This document shows, piece by piece, positions 54,201 to 61,759 of a DNA stretch of 64,000 nucleotides. The notes beneath the pieces are model-generated. The model did not search any database and was not told the origin of the DNA. It was given only the letters and a program-made list of their open reading frames with translations. The position numbers and the translations under genes were made by a program. Every line of letters starts with the position of its first letter. Position 1 is the stretch's first letter. The DNA lies in NCBI GenBank assembly GCA_036380875.1, contig DASVDX010000088.1, positions 1 through 64,000 on the forward strand. Direction: 5' to 3'. Origin of the DNA: ZC4RG17 sp036380875. GTDB lineage: Bacteria; Actinomycetota; Acidimicrobiia; Spongiisociales; ZC4RG35.

Positions 54201-54756
54201 GCCGAGTTTCGACGACGTTCCCGCCGACCACATCTTCCACGACGAGATCGTGTGGCTGGCGGGACAGGGCATCACCCGCGGCTGCAATCCGCCGGACAAC
54301 ACGGCCTTCTGCCCGGACGATCCCGTGACCAGAGGCCAGATGGCGGCGTTCCTCAACCGCACGTTCGGCCTCCCGGCCGCTGCCGACAACTACTTCGTCG
54401 ACGACGACGGCGTCGTCTTCGAGGACGACATCGACCGCTTGGCCGCTGCCGGGATCACCCGCGGCTGCAACCCGCCGACAAACGACGAGTTCTGCCCCGA
54501 AGGCGAGCTCACCCGGGCGGAGATGGCCACGTTCCTCGTGCGCGGGTTCGGCCTCACCGACGGCGGAGGGGCCAACCTCTTCGTCGACGACGATGGGAAC
54601 ACCCACGAAGAGGCGATCGACATCCTCGGCACGTCCGGCGTGACACGGGGCTGCAACCCGCCGACAAACGACAGGTTCTGCCCCGATCAACCGATCACAC
54701 GAGGGCAGATGGCGGCCTTCCTCTACCGGGCGGCCCATCTCCAGGACGACGACTGA
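51244..54756 (+). CDS. Secreted subtilisin-like serine protease with PA domain and SLH repeats
   Basis: 1170 residues from the GTG at 51244, with GGGAAGGGG just upstream. Signal peptide RRRISLVTIVALIVTAMA to about residue 26; an inhibitor I9-like propeptide; S8 catalytic domain with Asp176 (IIDTGIDYHH), His246 (GHGTHVAA) and Ser563 (SGTSMATPHVAG). A protease-associated domain is inserted before the Ser (DRGTCEFTVKVRHAEQAGAL). A fibronectin-like region follows, then three SLH-like repeats that would anchor it to the cell wall. Confidence 0.94.
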   Translation: MRRRISLVTIVALIVTAMAATSVGAQTNGETRDRGQRLEAAISPDFELRHPDEEVQVFIQLSEPSVAEFAATTAAGRAAQRAQGLAVRAQQREVLAEIGDLIVEEKSRLVVGANGIRAVVRARDIPTIRATEGVESVATVTRYYLTNESSVPWVRTRNEPDELGLTGEGTTIAIIDTGIDYHHASLGGSGDPADYENNDPGVIERGSFPTDKVIGGFDFAGPVYDADDPDLDRPRPDADPLDVNGHGTHVAATAAGIGTDAIGQGVAPDAKLYAFKVFGDVAGSTDLVADAIERALDPNNDLSIDDAVDVINMSLGSDYGNPNDPSAIAAQNAVDNGVIVVAAAGNAGPLPYVTGSPSVADGVISVAASLDGGAEVMAMTIDAPASIAGNYEAAGSEFGPLDPPTTGEIALAQPTDACNPITSDVSGKIALIDRGTCEFTVKVRHAEQAGALGVLVVNNVEGPPITMAHNGTDPRPQIPAMMVRSETGRLIRNTHTAGDPVVVTLRDDLTTPLGHLADTMADFSSQGPGFGNTFKPDVSAPGFNIRSADVGTGTGATLSSGTSMATPHVAGAAALLREWNPDITPEAAKALLMNAATPASDASGVVPISRQGTGMVRVDKIVENLSAYTTPGGVVMRFNPTKRVSQTTTIDITGLGDDVAYDVEIVENQPLNGVTWSASATRVQTRSGAGSVGVTATVDPRRLPPDDGSFSQTEADAWLVLTNPEDPEDQLRVGLVAVADPASTVTATGGRDRVRVRNNGPAIGFADGFTSLGEGIGSLAQVGYRTGEAEDDTGTYRTIDFGVALNQPWSAPSEMEVDVFVDVDEDGVDDYALVAADLGALTGSDPTGQVVTALFDLADESGALLYFAVADMNDRVMVLPADLTGAFGFLADDDTTFDVTVVVFDQLGVSGISDVITVDLESEVTSADGLSLVLGGRDNVDLKTQGAGEMLWLFQNNQLGSQHSVTTVKTRTSPRQPGKPAEEGAPPSFDDVPADHIFHDEIVWLAGQGITRGCNPPDNTAFCPDDPVTRGQMAAFLNRTFGLPAAADNYFVDDDGVVFEDDIDRLAAAGITRGCNPPTNDEFCPEGELTRAEMATFLVRGFGLTDGGGANLFVDDDGNTHEEAIDILGTSGVTRGCNPPTNDRFCPDQPITRGQMAAFLYRAAHLQDDD
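54208..54744 (+). repeat. Three SLH-like repeats at the protease C-terminus
   Basis: Each repeat of about 60 residues contains GxTRGCNPPxNxxFCPxxxxTR followed by MAxFLxR. The paired cysteines of each GC...FC are conserved, suggesting a disulphide per repeat. At DNA level the CTGCAACCCGCCGACAAACGA stretch is nearly identical in copies two and three, a sign of recent duplication. Confidence 0.85.
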
Positions 54757-54763
54757 GGGCCGT

Positions 54764-54792
54764 CTCCGGCGCCCTATTGTGGAGCGCCGGAG
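54764..54792 (+). promoter_or_regulatory. Hairpin that covers the universal stress protein ribosome site
   Basis: CTCCGGCGC (54764-54772) pairs with GCGCCGGAG (54784-54792), a nine-base GC-rich stem with an 11-base loop. The right arm contains most of GGAGG (54789-54793), the ribosome site for the ATG at 54799. The loop holds TATTGT (54775-54780), a possible -10. Confidence 0.55.
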
Positions 54793-54798
54793 GTGCAC

Positions 54799-55239
54799 AT
54801 GGACTGGGACATCGAGACGATCGTGGCCGGAATCGACGGCTCCGAGCAGAGCCTGTCTGCCGCCCGACTCGCCACGGTCATCGCCCGGCGCTTCGGAGCG
54901 CGGCTGATCATCGCCACTGTCGTCCGTCCGCCGGAAGGATGGTGGGGCATCGGCGGCGAGCCGCCGGCTCCGGAGGCGTTCGCCAACGCCGTGGTCGAGG
55001 CCAGAAAGGAGATCCTGGACCGGGCCGAGGCGTCGTTGGACCTCGAAGGCGTCGAATACGACACGGTCGAAGAGGTCGGGGACCCGGCCGGGGCGCTCGC
55101 CGATCTTTGCCGCCGCGAAGACGCCGACCTGCTCGTCGTGGGACGCCGGGGCGCCGGACTCGTCGAGCGCCTTCTCGTGGGGTCGGTGGCGGACCGGGTC
55201 ACGCACATCGCCCCTTGTCCGGTGATCACCGTTCCCTGA
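54799..55239 (+). CDS. Universal stress protein, UspA family
   Basis: 146 residues: IETIVAGIDGSEQSLSAARLA at the N-terminus and VGRRGAGLVERLLVGSVADRVTHIAPCPVITVP at the C-terminus, i.e. the ATP-binding G-2X-G-9X-G-S pattern of the family. The ATG at 54799 follows GGAGG by five bases; a GTG at 54793 overlaps the ribosome site and is unlikely. Cytoplasmic. Convergent with ychF. Confidence 0.9.
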   Translation: MDWDIETIVAGIDGSEQSLSAARLATVIARRFGARLIIATVVRPPEGWWGIGGEPPAPEAFANAVVEARKEILDRAEASLDLEGVEYDTVEEVGDPAGALADLCRREDADLLVVGRRGAGLVERLLVGSVADRVTHIAPCPVITVP

Positions 55240-55245
55240 GCCGCC

Positions 55246-56337
55246 TCACACGTTGAACCTGAAGTGGAGGACATCGCCGTCTTCGACGACGTAGTCCTTG
55301 CCTTCGATCCGCAGCTTTCCCGCCGCCCGCAGCGCCGCTTCGGAGCCGTGCACGAGCAGGTCTTCGATGCGATACACCTCGGCGCGGATGAAACCCGCCT
55401 CGAAGTCCGAGTGGATCACACCGGCGGCCTGAGGAGCCTTCGTCCCGGCGACGATCGTCCATGCCCGAATCTCCTTCGGCCCCGCCGTGAAGAAGGTGCG
55501 GAGCCCGAGCAGCTGGTAGGTGGCCCGGGCGAGCGTGTGCAGCCCTGGTTCTTCCAGCCCCAGGTCGGCCAGGAACACGGCCTGATCCGAGGGATCGAGT
55601 TGCGCGATCTCCGCCTCCACCTGGGCGCAGATGACCACCACCGGCTCGCCCCGCGCTGTGGCCCAGTCCTCCACCGCTCGGGTGTGGGCGTTGCCTCGGA
55701 GCCCTGACTCGTCGACGTTGCACACGTAGAGGATCGGGCGGGCGGTGAGCATCTCCATCTGGTCGATGACAGACACCTCCCGGTCGGTCCACTCCCCCGC
55801 CCGGACGGTGTTTCCTCGGCCCAGGTGGTCCACCACCTTGCGGGCGACGTCACGCGCCTCGATCTGGGCCTTGTCGCCCGATTTGGCGGCCCTTTCCCAT
55901 CTCTCGAGGCGTCGCTCGGCGACCTGGAGATCGGCGAGTATCAGTTCCGTCTCGATGGTCTCGATGTCGCGTATCGGGTCGATCGACCCTTCGACGTGGG
56001 TGATGTCGGGATCGTCGAAGCACCGCACCACCTCGAGGATGGCGTCGACGGTCCGGATGTGGCCGAGGAACTGATTGCCCAGCCCCTCCCCCTCGCTGGC
56101 TCCCCGCACCAACCCGGCGATGTCGACGATCTCGACCACCGCCGGCACCACCCGTTGGGTCTCGATGACCGAATTGATGGCGGCCAGGCGCTCGTCGGGA
56201 ACCGGGACCACGCCGACGTTGGGCTCGATGGTGGCGAATGGGTAGTTGGCGGCCTCGACGTTGGCGGCGGTCAGCGCGTTGAAGAGAGTGGACTTGCCGA
56301 CGTTGGGCAGGCCCACGATGCCGGCGCGCAGGCTCAC
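55246..56337 (-). CDS. ychF: Obg-like ATPase YchF
   Basis: 363 residues. P-loop GLPNVGKSTLFNAL, switch regions (NYPFATIEPNVG) and DIAGLVRGASEGEG fix the family; the C-terminal TGS domain ends YVVEDGDVLHFRFNV. YchF prefers ATP to GTP, binds ribosomes and affects oxidative stress responses. It has a full-length start at the usual MSLRAGIVG. Confidence 0.97.
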   Translation of the reverse strand: MSLRAGIVGLPNVGKSTLFNALTAANVEAANYPFATIEPNVGVVPVPDERLAAINSVIETQRVVPAVVEIVDIAGLVRGASEGEGLGNQFLGHIRTVDAILEVVRCFDDPDITHVEGSIDPIRDIETIETELILADLQVAERRLERWERAAKSGDKAQIEARDVARKVVDHLGRGNTVRAGEWTDREVSVIDQMEMLTARPILYVCNVDESGLRGNAHTRAVEDWATARGEPVVVICAQVEAEIAQLDPSDQAVFLADLGLEEPGLHTLARATYQLLGLRTFFTAGPKEIRAWTIVAGTKAPQAAGVIHSDFEAGFIRAEVYRIEDLLVHGSEAALRAAGKLRIEGKDYVVEDGDVLHFRFNV

Positions 56338-56419
56338 GACGCCTCCTCGAGCGCGACGGAACAGGCAGAGATCCGATGGGACACCATGGAGGAACCCAGG
56401 ATACCGGCCCCGCCACCGG

Positions 56420-56770
56420 TCAAACGCCGAGCAACTCCCCGGCGATCAGGCCGCCGGCCAAGGCCAGGAGCCAGGAGGCCAGGGAGCCGATCAAGACGTA
56501 CTCGGCCGAGAGGTGGGGCTCGTCGCCGGTGATCTCGGGGAAGCGGAGGATCGCCTTGGCGGCGGCCACCAGTGCGGCCGCTCCCGCCTCGTCACCGATG
56601 ACGAGCAGGAAGATGAGGAGACGCTCGAGTATCCCGATCCACCGGCCGGCGCCTTCCGTTCCGCCCGTAGGGGCCGCCTTGATCCTCTCGAGCAACGTCC
56701 GGACGAACCAGTTGGCGGGGATCGTCAGGGCGCCGGCGATGGCCACGGTGCCGAGGATCTCGAGGATCAT
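56420..56770 (-). CDS. Small membrane protein partnered with SatD
   Basis: 116 residues with about three membrane helices. GRWIGILERLLIFLLVI, AAKAILRFPEI and SAEYVLIGSLASW resemble the C-terminal membrane region of DUF3307 proteins, here without the N-terminal half. The ATG overlaps the SatD stop (56767-56770), so the two are co-translated. SatD with such a protein is a recurring pair. Function unknown. Confidence 0.75.
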   Translation of the reverse strand: MILEILGTVAIAGALTIPANWFVRTLLERIKAAPTGGTEGAGRWIGILERLLIFLLVIGDEAGAAALVAAAKAILRFPEITGDEPHLSAEYVLIGSLASWLLALAGGLIAGELLGV

Positions 56771-57369
56771 GGGAACCCCGGGATGGTCGGCGCCGCCACG
56801 TCGAGGAGGGTCGCCAGTCGGTGACGGTGGACCCGTCGGCTCACGGAGCTCTCGTGGAGGCCGAGTTGCTCGGCTATGGCCCTCTGGGTGTGGCCATCGG
56901 CGAGCGCCACGAGGATCTCGCTGTCGACGCGGTCGAGATCCTCGAGGTGGATGTCGCGCAGAGTCAGATAGGAGTTCAACAACTCGTCCCAATCGGTGCC
57001 GGTGCGGGCCAATGTACGGGACGGGTGGGACGTGCCCGCCAGCATCTCGATGGCGTCACGGGCGTTCCACCAGGCAGGCCCGTCCTGTCCGAAGGGGCCC
57101 GCCGCTTCGACCAGGATCTCCCCCCATCCCAGGCCGAGGCGAAGACGGGCGAACGGGAGGCAGCGAATGTGGAGCTCCCAGGACACCGCCACGGCCTCCG
57201 CCAGGGTCGCATAGCGGCCCTGGAACTCGTCTCCGAGCGTGACGGCGAGTTCGCTCGAGTGCCGTTCGGAGACCGCCTTCAAGACGCCGAGCAGCCGTTC
57301 CTGGAGAGAGGCCCGGTCGGGGCTCTCCCGGGACGCCACCACGTCCCCGATCAAGGCCGCTACTTGCAT
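56767..57369 (-). CDS. SatD family protein with C-terminal helix-turn-helix
   Basis: 200 residues. The N-terminus AALIGDVVASRESPDR and the central VTLGDEFQGRYATLAEA are the SatD family hallmarks, first described in the streptococcal acid-tolerance operon. The C-terminus is a LuxR/sigma-type helix-turn-helix (GHTQRAIAEQLGLHESSVSR). The GDEF and GD motifs recall the palm fold of nucleotide cyclases, but that is speculation. The start codon lies in a dense array of TACTTGC repeats, so it may repress itself. Confidence 0.82.
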   Translation of the reverse strand: MQVAALIGDVVASRESPDRASLQERLLGVLKAVSERHSSELAVTLGDEFQGRYATLAEAVAVSWELHIRCLPFARLRLGLGWGEILVEAAGPFGQDGPAWWNARDAIEMLAGTSHPSRTLARTGTDWDELLNSYLTLRDIHLEDLDRVDSEILVALADGHTQRAIAEQLGLHESSVSRRVHRHRLATLLDVAAPTIPGFP

Positions 57370-57425
57370 TGTAGGCGCAAGTATAGGACAGTTTGCACAG
57401 AAAAGGCAAGTAGCGCTCTACTTGC
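57361..57425 (-). promoter_or_regulatory. satD promoter with four TACTTGC operator-like copies
   Basis: Minus strand: -35 TTGCCT (57409-57404), 18-base spacer, -10 TATACT (57385-57380), ten bases to the ATG. TACTTGC or its complement GCAAGTA occurs at 57419-57425, 57406-57412, 57377-57383 and 57361-57367. These cover the -35, the -10 and the start codon. The first two form an eight-base hairpin (57406-57425) followed by CTTTTCT, which could also end valS transcription. Confidence 0.7.
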
Positions 57426-57439
57426 GTCCCCAGGTCATG

Positions 57440-59977
57440 TCAGCCGGCGTCCGCCAACTCCGTGGCAACGGCGAACTCGCCTTCGAGGAACTCCAGACGA
57501 TCGGCCTTGGCCGCCTCGGCCAGGTCATCGGCTGCCCGGCGCAGGAGCTCGATCCTGGCGGCAGAATCGGTGACGACGACCCGCCGGGCAGGAGCCCGCA
57601 TCGACACCTTGGCGTCCGACTTCGCCTTTCGCACCTGGGACAGCACTTCGGCGGTGACGTCGAGCACCTCGGGATTCTCGGCGTAGGGAGCCAGCTCATC
57701 GGGGTGCGGCCAAGCCGCCCGGTGAACCGAACCTTCCTTCCACCAGCTCCACACCTCTTCGGTGACGAACGGCAGGACCGGGGCGAACAGCCGCAGGAAA
57801 ACCGACAGCGCCAGTTGCAGGGCCGCTCGGGCCGAGGCGGCCGACTCGTCTTCGCCGTAAGCCCGGCCCTTGACCAACTCCAGGTAGTCGTCTGTCCAGG
57901 CCCAGAACGCGGTTTCGGTGACGTCGAGGCAGCGGGCGTAGTCGAAAGCCTCCATGCCGGCCGTCGCCTCCTCGACGGTCGACGCCAGTCGGGCGAGCAT
58001 GGCCCGGTCCAGCGGATGGGAGATCGCATCGGGAGCGACGTCCTCGGACAGGCCGAGCACGAAACGCGAGGCGTTGAGGACCTTCAGAGCCAACCGGCGT
58101 CCGATCTTCATCTGCCCCTCGTCGAAGGCGGTGTCGGCGCCGGGGCGGGCCGAAGCCGCCCAGTAGCGAACGGCATCCGAGCCGTATTTCTCGAAGAGCG
58201 CCATCGGGGTTATGACGTTGCCCTTCGACTTCGACATCTTCTTGCGGTCGGGGTCGAGGATCCAGCCGTTGATCGTCGCCCGTTTCCACGGCAGCTCGCC
58301 GAACTCGTGGTAGGCCCGCAACACGGTGGAGAAGAGCCAGGTACGAATGATCTCGTGGCCCTGCGGCCGCTGGTCCATGGGGTACACGGCCTTGAACAGG
58401 GCGTCGTCCTGGCCCCACTTGCCGGCGATGAGAGGCGTCAGCGACGAGGTGGCCCAGGTGTCGAACACGTCGTGATCCCCGATGAAACCTCCCGGCTTGC
58501 CGCGCTGATCCTCCGTGTACCCGGGAGGGACATGGGAGCTCGGATCGACCGGCAAGTCCTCGAGGCGCGGCTTGATCGGGTTCTCGTAGTCGGGCTCCCC
58601 GTTCTCGTCGAGGCGGTACCACAACGGGATGGGAACTCCGAAGAAGCGCTGGCGGCTGATGAGCCAGTCACCGGCCAGACCCTCGACCCAGTGCCGGTAT
58701 CGCACCTTCATGTAGTCGGGCACCCACTCGAGCTGGTCTCCGAGCTCGAGGAGCTTCTGGCGGAGCTCGGGGTCACGGCCGCCGTTTCGGATGTACCACT
58801 GCCGGCTGGAGACGATCTCGAGCGGACGGTCGCCCTTTTCGTAGAACTTCACCGCGTGCGTGATCGGGCGGGGCTCGCCGTCGAGGTCACCGGACTCCTT
58901 CAGGATCTCGACCATGCGTGTGCGGGCCTGGTTGACGTATTTCCCGGCCAGCTCGGCGTAGGCGGCCCGGCCCGAATCGGAGGGGATCCAGCCGGGAATC
59001 TCTTCCTGGAAACGGCCGTCGCGGCCGATCACAGTCCGGGTGTCCAGGTCGAGTTCCCGCCACCAGGTGACATCGGTGGTGTCACCGAAGGTGCAGATCA
59101 TGGCGATGCCGCTTCCCTTCTCAGGGTCGGCGAGGTCGTGGGCGTAGACCTCCACCTCGACACCGAAGATCGGGGAGGTGACGGTCTTGCCGATCAGGTC
59201 CCGGTAGCGGTCGTCGTCGGGATGGGCGACGAGCGCCACGCACGACACGATGAGCTCCGGACGGGTCGTCTCGATGTACACCGGCTCCCCGTCGGGGCGA
59301 TAGAAGGCCACCCGGTGGTAGGCCCCTGGCCGCTCCCGATCCTCCAGCTCGGCCTGGGCGACCGCGGTCTGGAAGTCGGTGTCCCACAGCACCGGCGCCT
59401 CGGCGGCGTACGCCTCACCCCGTTCCAGGTTGGCGAGGAATGCCCGCTGGCTGATCTCCTGGGTCGACTCGGAGATCGTGGTGTACAGATGGTTCCAGTC
59501 CACCGACAGCCCGAGCACACGGAACGAGTGCTCGAACGCCTTCTCGTCCTCGGCGGTGAGGATGTGGCACAACTCGATGAAGTTGCGTCGGGAGATCGCT
59601 CGGGGCGGGTCGAAGGGCTCCTTCGGCGGCTGGAAATCGGGGTCGTATGCAAGGGAAGGGTCGCATCTGACCCCGTAGTAGGCCTGGACTCGCCGTTCGG
59701 TCGGCAGGCCGTTGTCGTCCCAACCCATCGGGTAGAAGACGGCCTTGCCTTTCATCCTCTGATAGCGGGCGATGGCGTCGGCCTGGGCGTACCCGAACAC
59801 CGTGCCCATGTGCAGAGAGCCGGAGACCGTGGGAGGGGGCGTGTCGATCGAATAGACGTCTTCGCGCGACACGTTCTCCGGGAATCGGTACGTGCCGTCT
59901 TCCTCCCAACGACGACTCCAGCGCTCTTCCAGACCGTCGATCGATGGTTTCTCGGGAACCCTTCGCATGTCGGACAC
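57440..59977 (-). CDS. valS: Valyl-tRNA synthetase
   Basis: Class Ia synthetase charging tRNA-Val. 845 residues, shorter than the E. coli enzyme and lacking most of the C-terminal coiled coil. HIGH motif as GSLHMG, KMSKS as KKMSKSKGN, with the valine-type PPPTVSG start and the CP1 editing domain between (YIETTRPELIVSCVALVAHP). The anticodon-binding domain is complete. It is the first gene leftward of the divergent lipoprotein at 60 kb. Confidence 0.96.
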   Translation of the reverse strand: MSDMRRVPEKPSIDGLEERWSRRWEEDGTYRFPENVSREDVYSIDTPPPTVSGSLHMGTVFGYAQADAIARYQRMKGKAVFYPMGWDDNGLPTERRVQAYYGVRCDPSLAYDPDFQPPKEPFDPPRAISRRNFIELCHILTAEDEKAFEHSFRVLGLSVDWNHLYTTISESTQEISQRAFLANLERGEAYAAEAPVLWDTDFQTAVAQAELEDRERPGAYHRVAFYRPDGEPVYIETTRPELIVSCVALVAHPDDDRYRDLIGKTVTSPIFGVEVEVYAHDLADPEKGSGIAMICTFGDTTDVTWWRELDLDTRTVIGRDGRFQEEIPGWIPSDSGRAAYAELAGKYVNQARTRMVEILKESGDLDGEPRPITHAVKFYEKGDRPLEIVSSRQWYIRNGGRDPELRQKLLELGDQLEWVPDYMKVRYRHWVEGLAGDWLISRQRFFGVPIPLWYRLDENGEPDYENPIKPRLEDLPVDPSSHVPPGYTEDQRGKPGGFIGDHDVFDTWATSSLTPLIAGKWGQDDALFKAVYPMDQRPQGHEIIRTWLFSTVLRAYHEFGELPWKRATINGWILDPDRKKMSKSKGNVITPMALFEKYGSDAVRYWAASARPGADTAFDEGQMKIGRRLALKVLNASRFVLGLSEDVAPDAISHPLDRAMLARLASTVEEATAGMEAFDYARCLDVTETAFWAWTDDYLELVKGRAYGEDESAASARAALQLALSVFLRLFAPVLPFVTEEVWSWWKEGSVHRAAWPHPDELAPYAENPEVLDVTAEVLSQVRKAKSDAKVSMRAPARRVVVTDSAARIELLRRAADDLAEAAKADRLEFLEGEFAVATELADAG

Positions 59978-60026
59978 CAGGGTAACGGGCGCACCGGAGG
60001 CTCAACCAACCCCAAGAGCGAAGGGT

Positions 60027-60032
60027 TAGGGT
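60027..60032 (+). promoter_or_regulatory. -10 element of the small lipoprotein gene, leaderless
   Basis: TAGGGT followed by eight bases and the ATG at 60041; no ribosome site. Confidence 0.4.
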
Positions 60033-60040
60033 GACCCCGG

Positions 60041-60526
60041 ATGCGTATCCGGATGGGATCGGTGGCGATGGCGCTCCTCCTCGGAGCGTGCGCTGGCGTG
60101 TCCGTCGAGGTTCCCGCCGAGATCACAGAGTTCGACTTCGAACAGGTGATGAGCGAGTTGCGCGATTGCGACAAGCTCAGCGAGACGTTCGTCGGCGTCG
60201 TCCGCCAGATGGCCACCGACCTCGACGAGTTGTCCGATGTGTCGGGTGGCAGGATCCCGGCCAACGAATTGAGCGAGCGCATCGACACCGTGGTGGACAG
60301 TGGCTACTTCGAGATCGCCAAGCGATTGGGCTGCAACGTCGTCGTCCAGCGCGTGGAGATCCTCGACCGCCTCCGCGAGGTCGACCCCGACTCACCTGCC
60401 GGTGAAGACTTCCTCGAGGAGGTGATCCGCCAGGTCGAGGCGGAAGGTCAGTCTTCGGGCAGCGGGTCGCCGTTGGCGAACGCCTCCAGCACTTCGGTGG
60501 CGGCGGGCTCGTCCCTCACCACGTAG
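60041..60526 (+). CDS. Small hypothetical lipoprotein
   Basis: 161 residues. Signal peptide with lipobox LLLGACAG. The mature part is acidic and helical with cysteines at DCDKL and LGCNVV. The last 26 residues are a Ser/Thr/Ala/Gly low-complexity run encoded opposite the 3' end of the LCP gene (79-base convergent overlap), which suggests the original stop was lost. Family unknown. Confidence 0.65.
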   Translation: MRIRMGSVAMALLLGACAGVSVEVPAEITEFDFEQVMSELRDCDKLSETFVGVVRQMATDLDELSDVSGGRIPANELSERIDTVVDSGYFEIAKRLGCNVVVQRVEILDRLREVDPDSPAGEDFLEEVIRQVEAEGQSSGSGSPLANASSTSVAAGSSLTT

Positions 60527-61467
60527 GACACGCCCCCCTCGCTGTGGCCCACGACGGGCAGCGTCATCGCCTTGGTCGTGTCGGCCGACCGGAATGCCCA
60601 AGCCGTCCGCAGGAGGCGGAGGGGCGTCGCGCTGGAGTCTCCCTTGAGGTTCGACGTCACCTGCTGAAGGACCAGGGGGCTGCGGATCATGCCGCCTGGG
60701 CTCGAAGCCCGATCCAGGATCTTGAGCAGCACCTCCCGCTGGCGGCCCGTGCGTTCGATGTCACCGCCGCCTGCCGACTGCCATTCGCCGTCGCGCAACT
60801 CCTCGTACGAACGGGATCGGGCATAGGCCAGGGCGGTGGCGCCATCGACGACCTGGGTGCCGGCTTCGTCCACCTGCAGACCCGACTTCAGGTCACGCGC
60901 CGGAGCAGGGAAGTCCACTTCGATACCGCCCAGGGCGTCGACGATCCCGGCGAAACCGCCGAAGTCCACCTCCAGGTAGTGGTTGATGGCGATCCCCGTC
61001 TCCCGGCTGACGGTGTCGACCAGGAGGTCGGGACCGCCGAAGGCGTAGGCGGCGTTGACCTTGTTCACCCCATGCCCCGGTATCTCCACCCGTAGGTCGC
61101 GGGGAATCGAGAGCAACTGCACCTCGTCGCCGACGACCTGCATGAGCATGATCACGTCGGCCCGGGCCCCTTCGAAGTCTCCGAACTTGCCTTCCAGGTC
61201 CTCGGGGAGGTTCTCGCGGCTGTCCGTCCCCACGACCAGATAGGTGCCTTCACCGGCGGACAGTGCTTCGAGCTCGCCGAGGTCGTCCATCTGGAATTCG
61301 GCGAGGAACACCGCTCCGACCGCGAGGGCGGCGAAGACCACCAGCAGGGCGAGGATGGTGATGATCCACTTCTGGCCCCTCGACATGCGCCGGCGTCGGC
61401 GCCTGCGACTCTGGCGCTGTGGGTTGGGAACCTGGGTCTGGGGAAGAACGCGCGTCTTGTCTGTCAT
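60448..61467 (-). CDS. LytR-CpsA-Psr (LCP) family cell-wall ligase
   Basis: LCP proteins join secondary polymers, such as arabinogalactan or teichoic acid, to peptidoglycan. 339 residues: Arg-rich cytoplasmic N-terminus, one membrane helix (about 33-55), then the LCP domain with VVGTDSREN, RADVIMLMQV, LLSIPRDLRVEIPG, VNAAYAFGG and ALAYARSRS. The Asp and Arg residues that bind polyprenyl phosphate are present. Confidence 0.92.
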   Translation of the reverse strand: MTDKTRVLPQTQVPNPQRQSRRRRRRRMSRGQKWIITILALLVVFAALAVGAVFLAEFQMDDLGELEALSAGEGTYLVVGTDSRENLPEDLEGKFGDFEGARADVIMLMQVVGDEVQLLSIPRDLRVEIPGHGVNKVNAAYAFGGPDLLVDTVSRETGIAINHYLEVDFGGFAGIVDALGGIEVDFPAPARDLKSGLQVDEAGTQVVDGATALAYARSRSYEELRDGEWQSAGGGDIERTGRQREVLLKILDRASSPGGMIRSPLVLQQVTSNLKGDSSATPLRLLRTAWAFRSADTTKAMTLPVVGHSEGGVSYVVRDEPAATEVLEAFANGDPLPED

Positions 61468-61539
61468 CTCGATTCTCCGGAGGCGGGCGTCGAATGACGC
61501 CGGCCATATCTTCCCAGATCTGTCGCCAAAGTGGTCGAT

Positions 61540-61749
61540 TCAGCCGGCGCCGCGGATCACGAGGCCCTCCATCAGCCGCTCGACGGCGTCGGTGATCTCA
61601 CGGACCGCCTGCTCGAAGACCGCCTCGTTGTGCGGGGCAGGCTTGGAGAATCCCGTGACCTTGCGGACGAACTGGCGGGCGGCGGCCTCGATGTCGTCGT
61701 GGCCGGCTATTTGGGCTCCTTCTCGGAGCCGGACGATGGATCTGCACAT
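61540..61749 (-). CDS. DUF2277 family protein
   Basis: 69 residues starting MCRSIVRLREG and containing EAAARQFVRKVTGFSKP, the core of DUF2277. Starts upstream of 61749 lie within the icmF 3' end and are not needed. It follows icmF by ten bases and may be co-transcribed. Function unknown. Confidence 0.82.
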   Translation of the reverse strand: MCRSIVRLREGAQIAGHDDIEAAARQFVRKVTGFSKPAPHNEAVFEQAVREITDAVERLMEGLVIRGAG

Positions 61750-61759
61750 GAGTGGACCT

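Noticed and set aside
57239..60034. 931-codon plus-strand open frame
   Set aside because: Antisense to satD and valS, both clearly identified; no domain signal.
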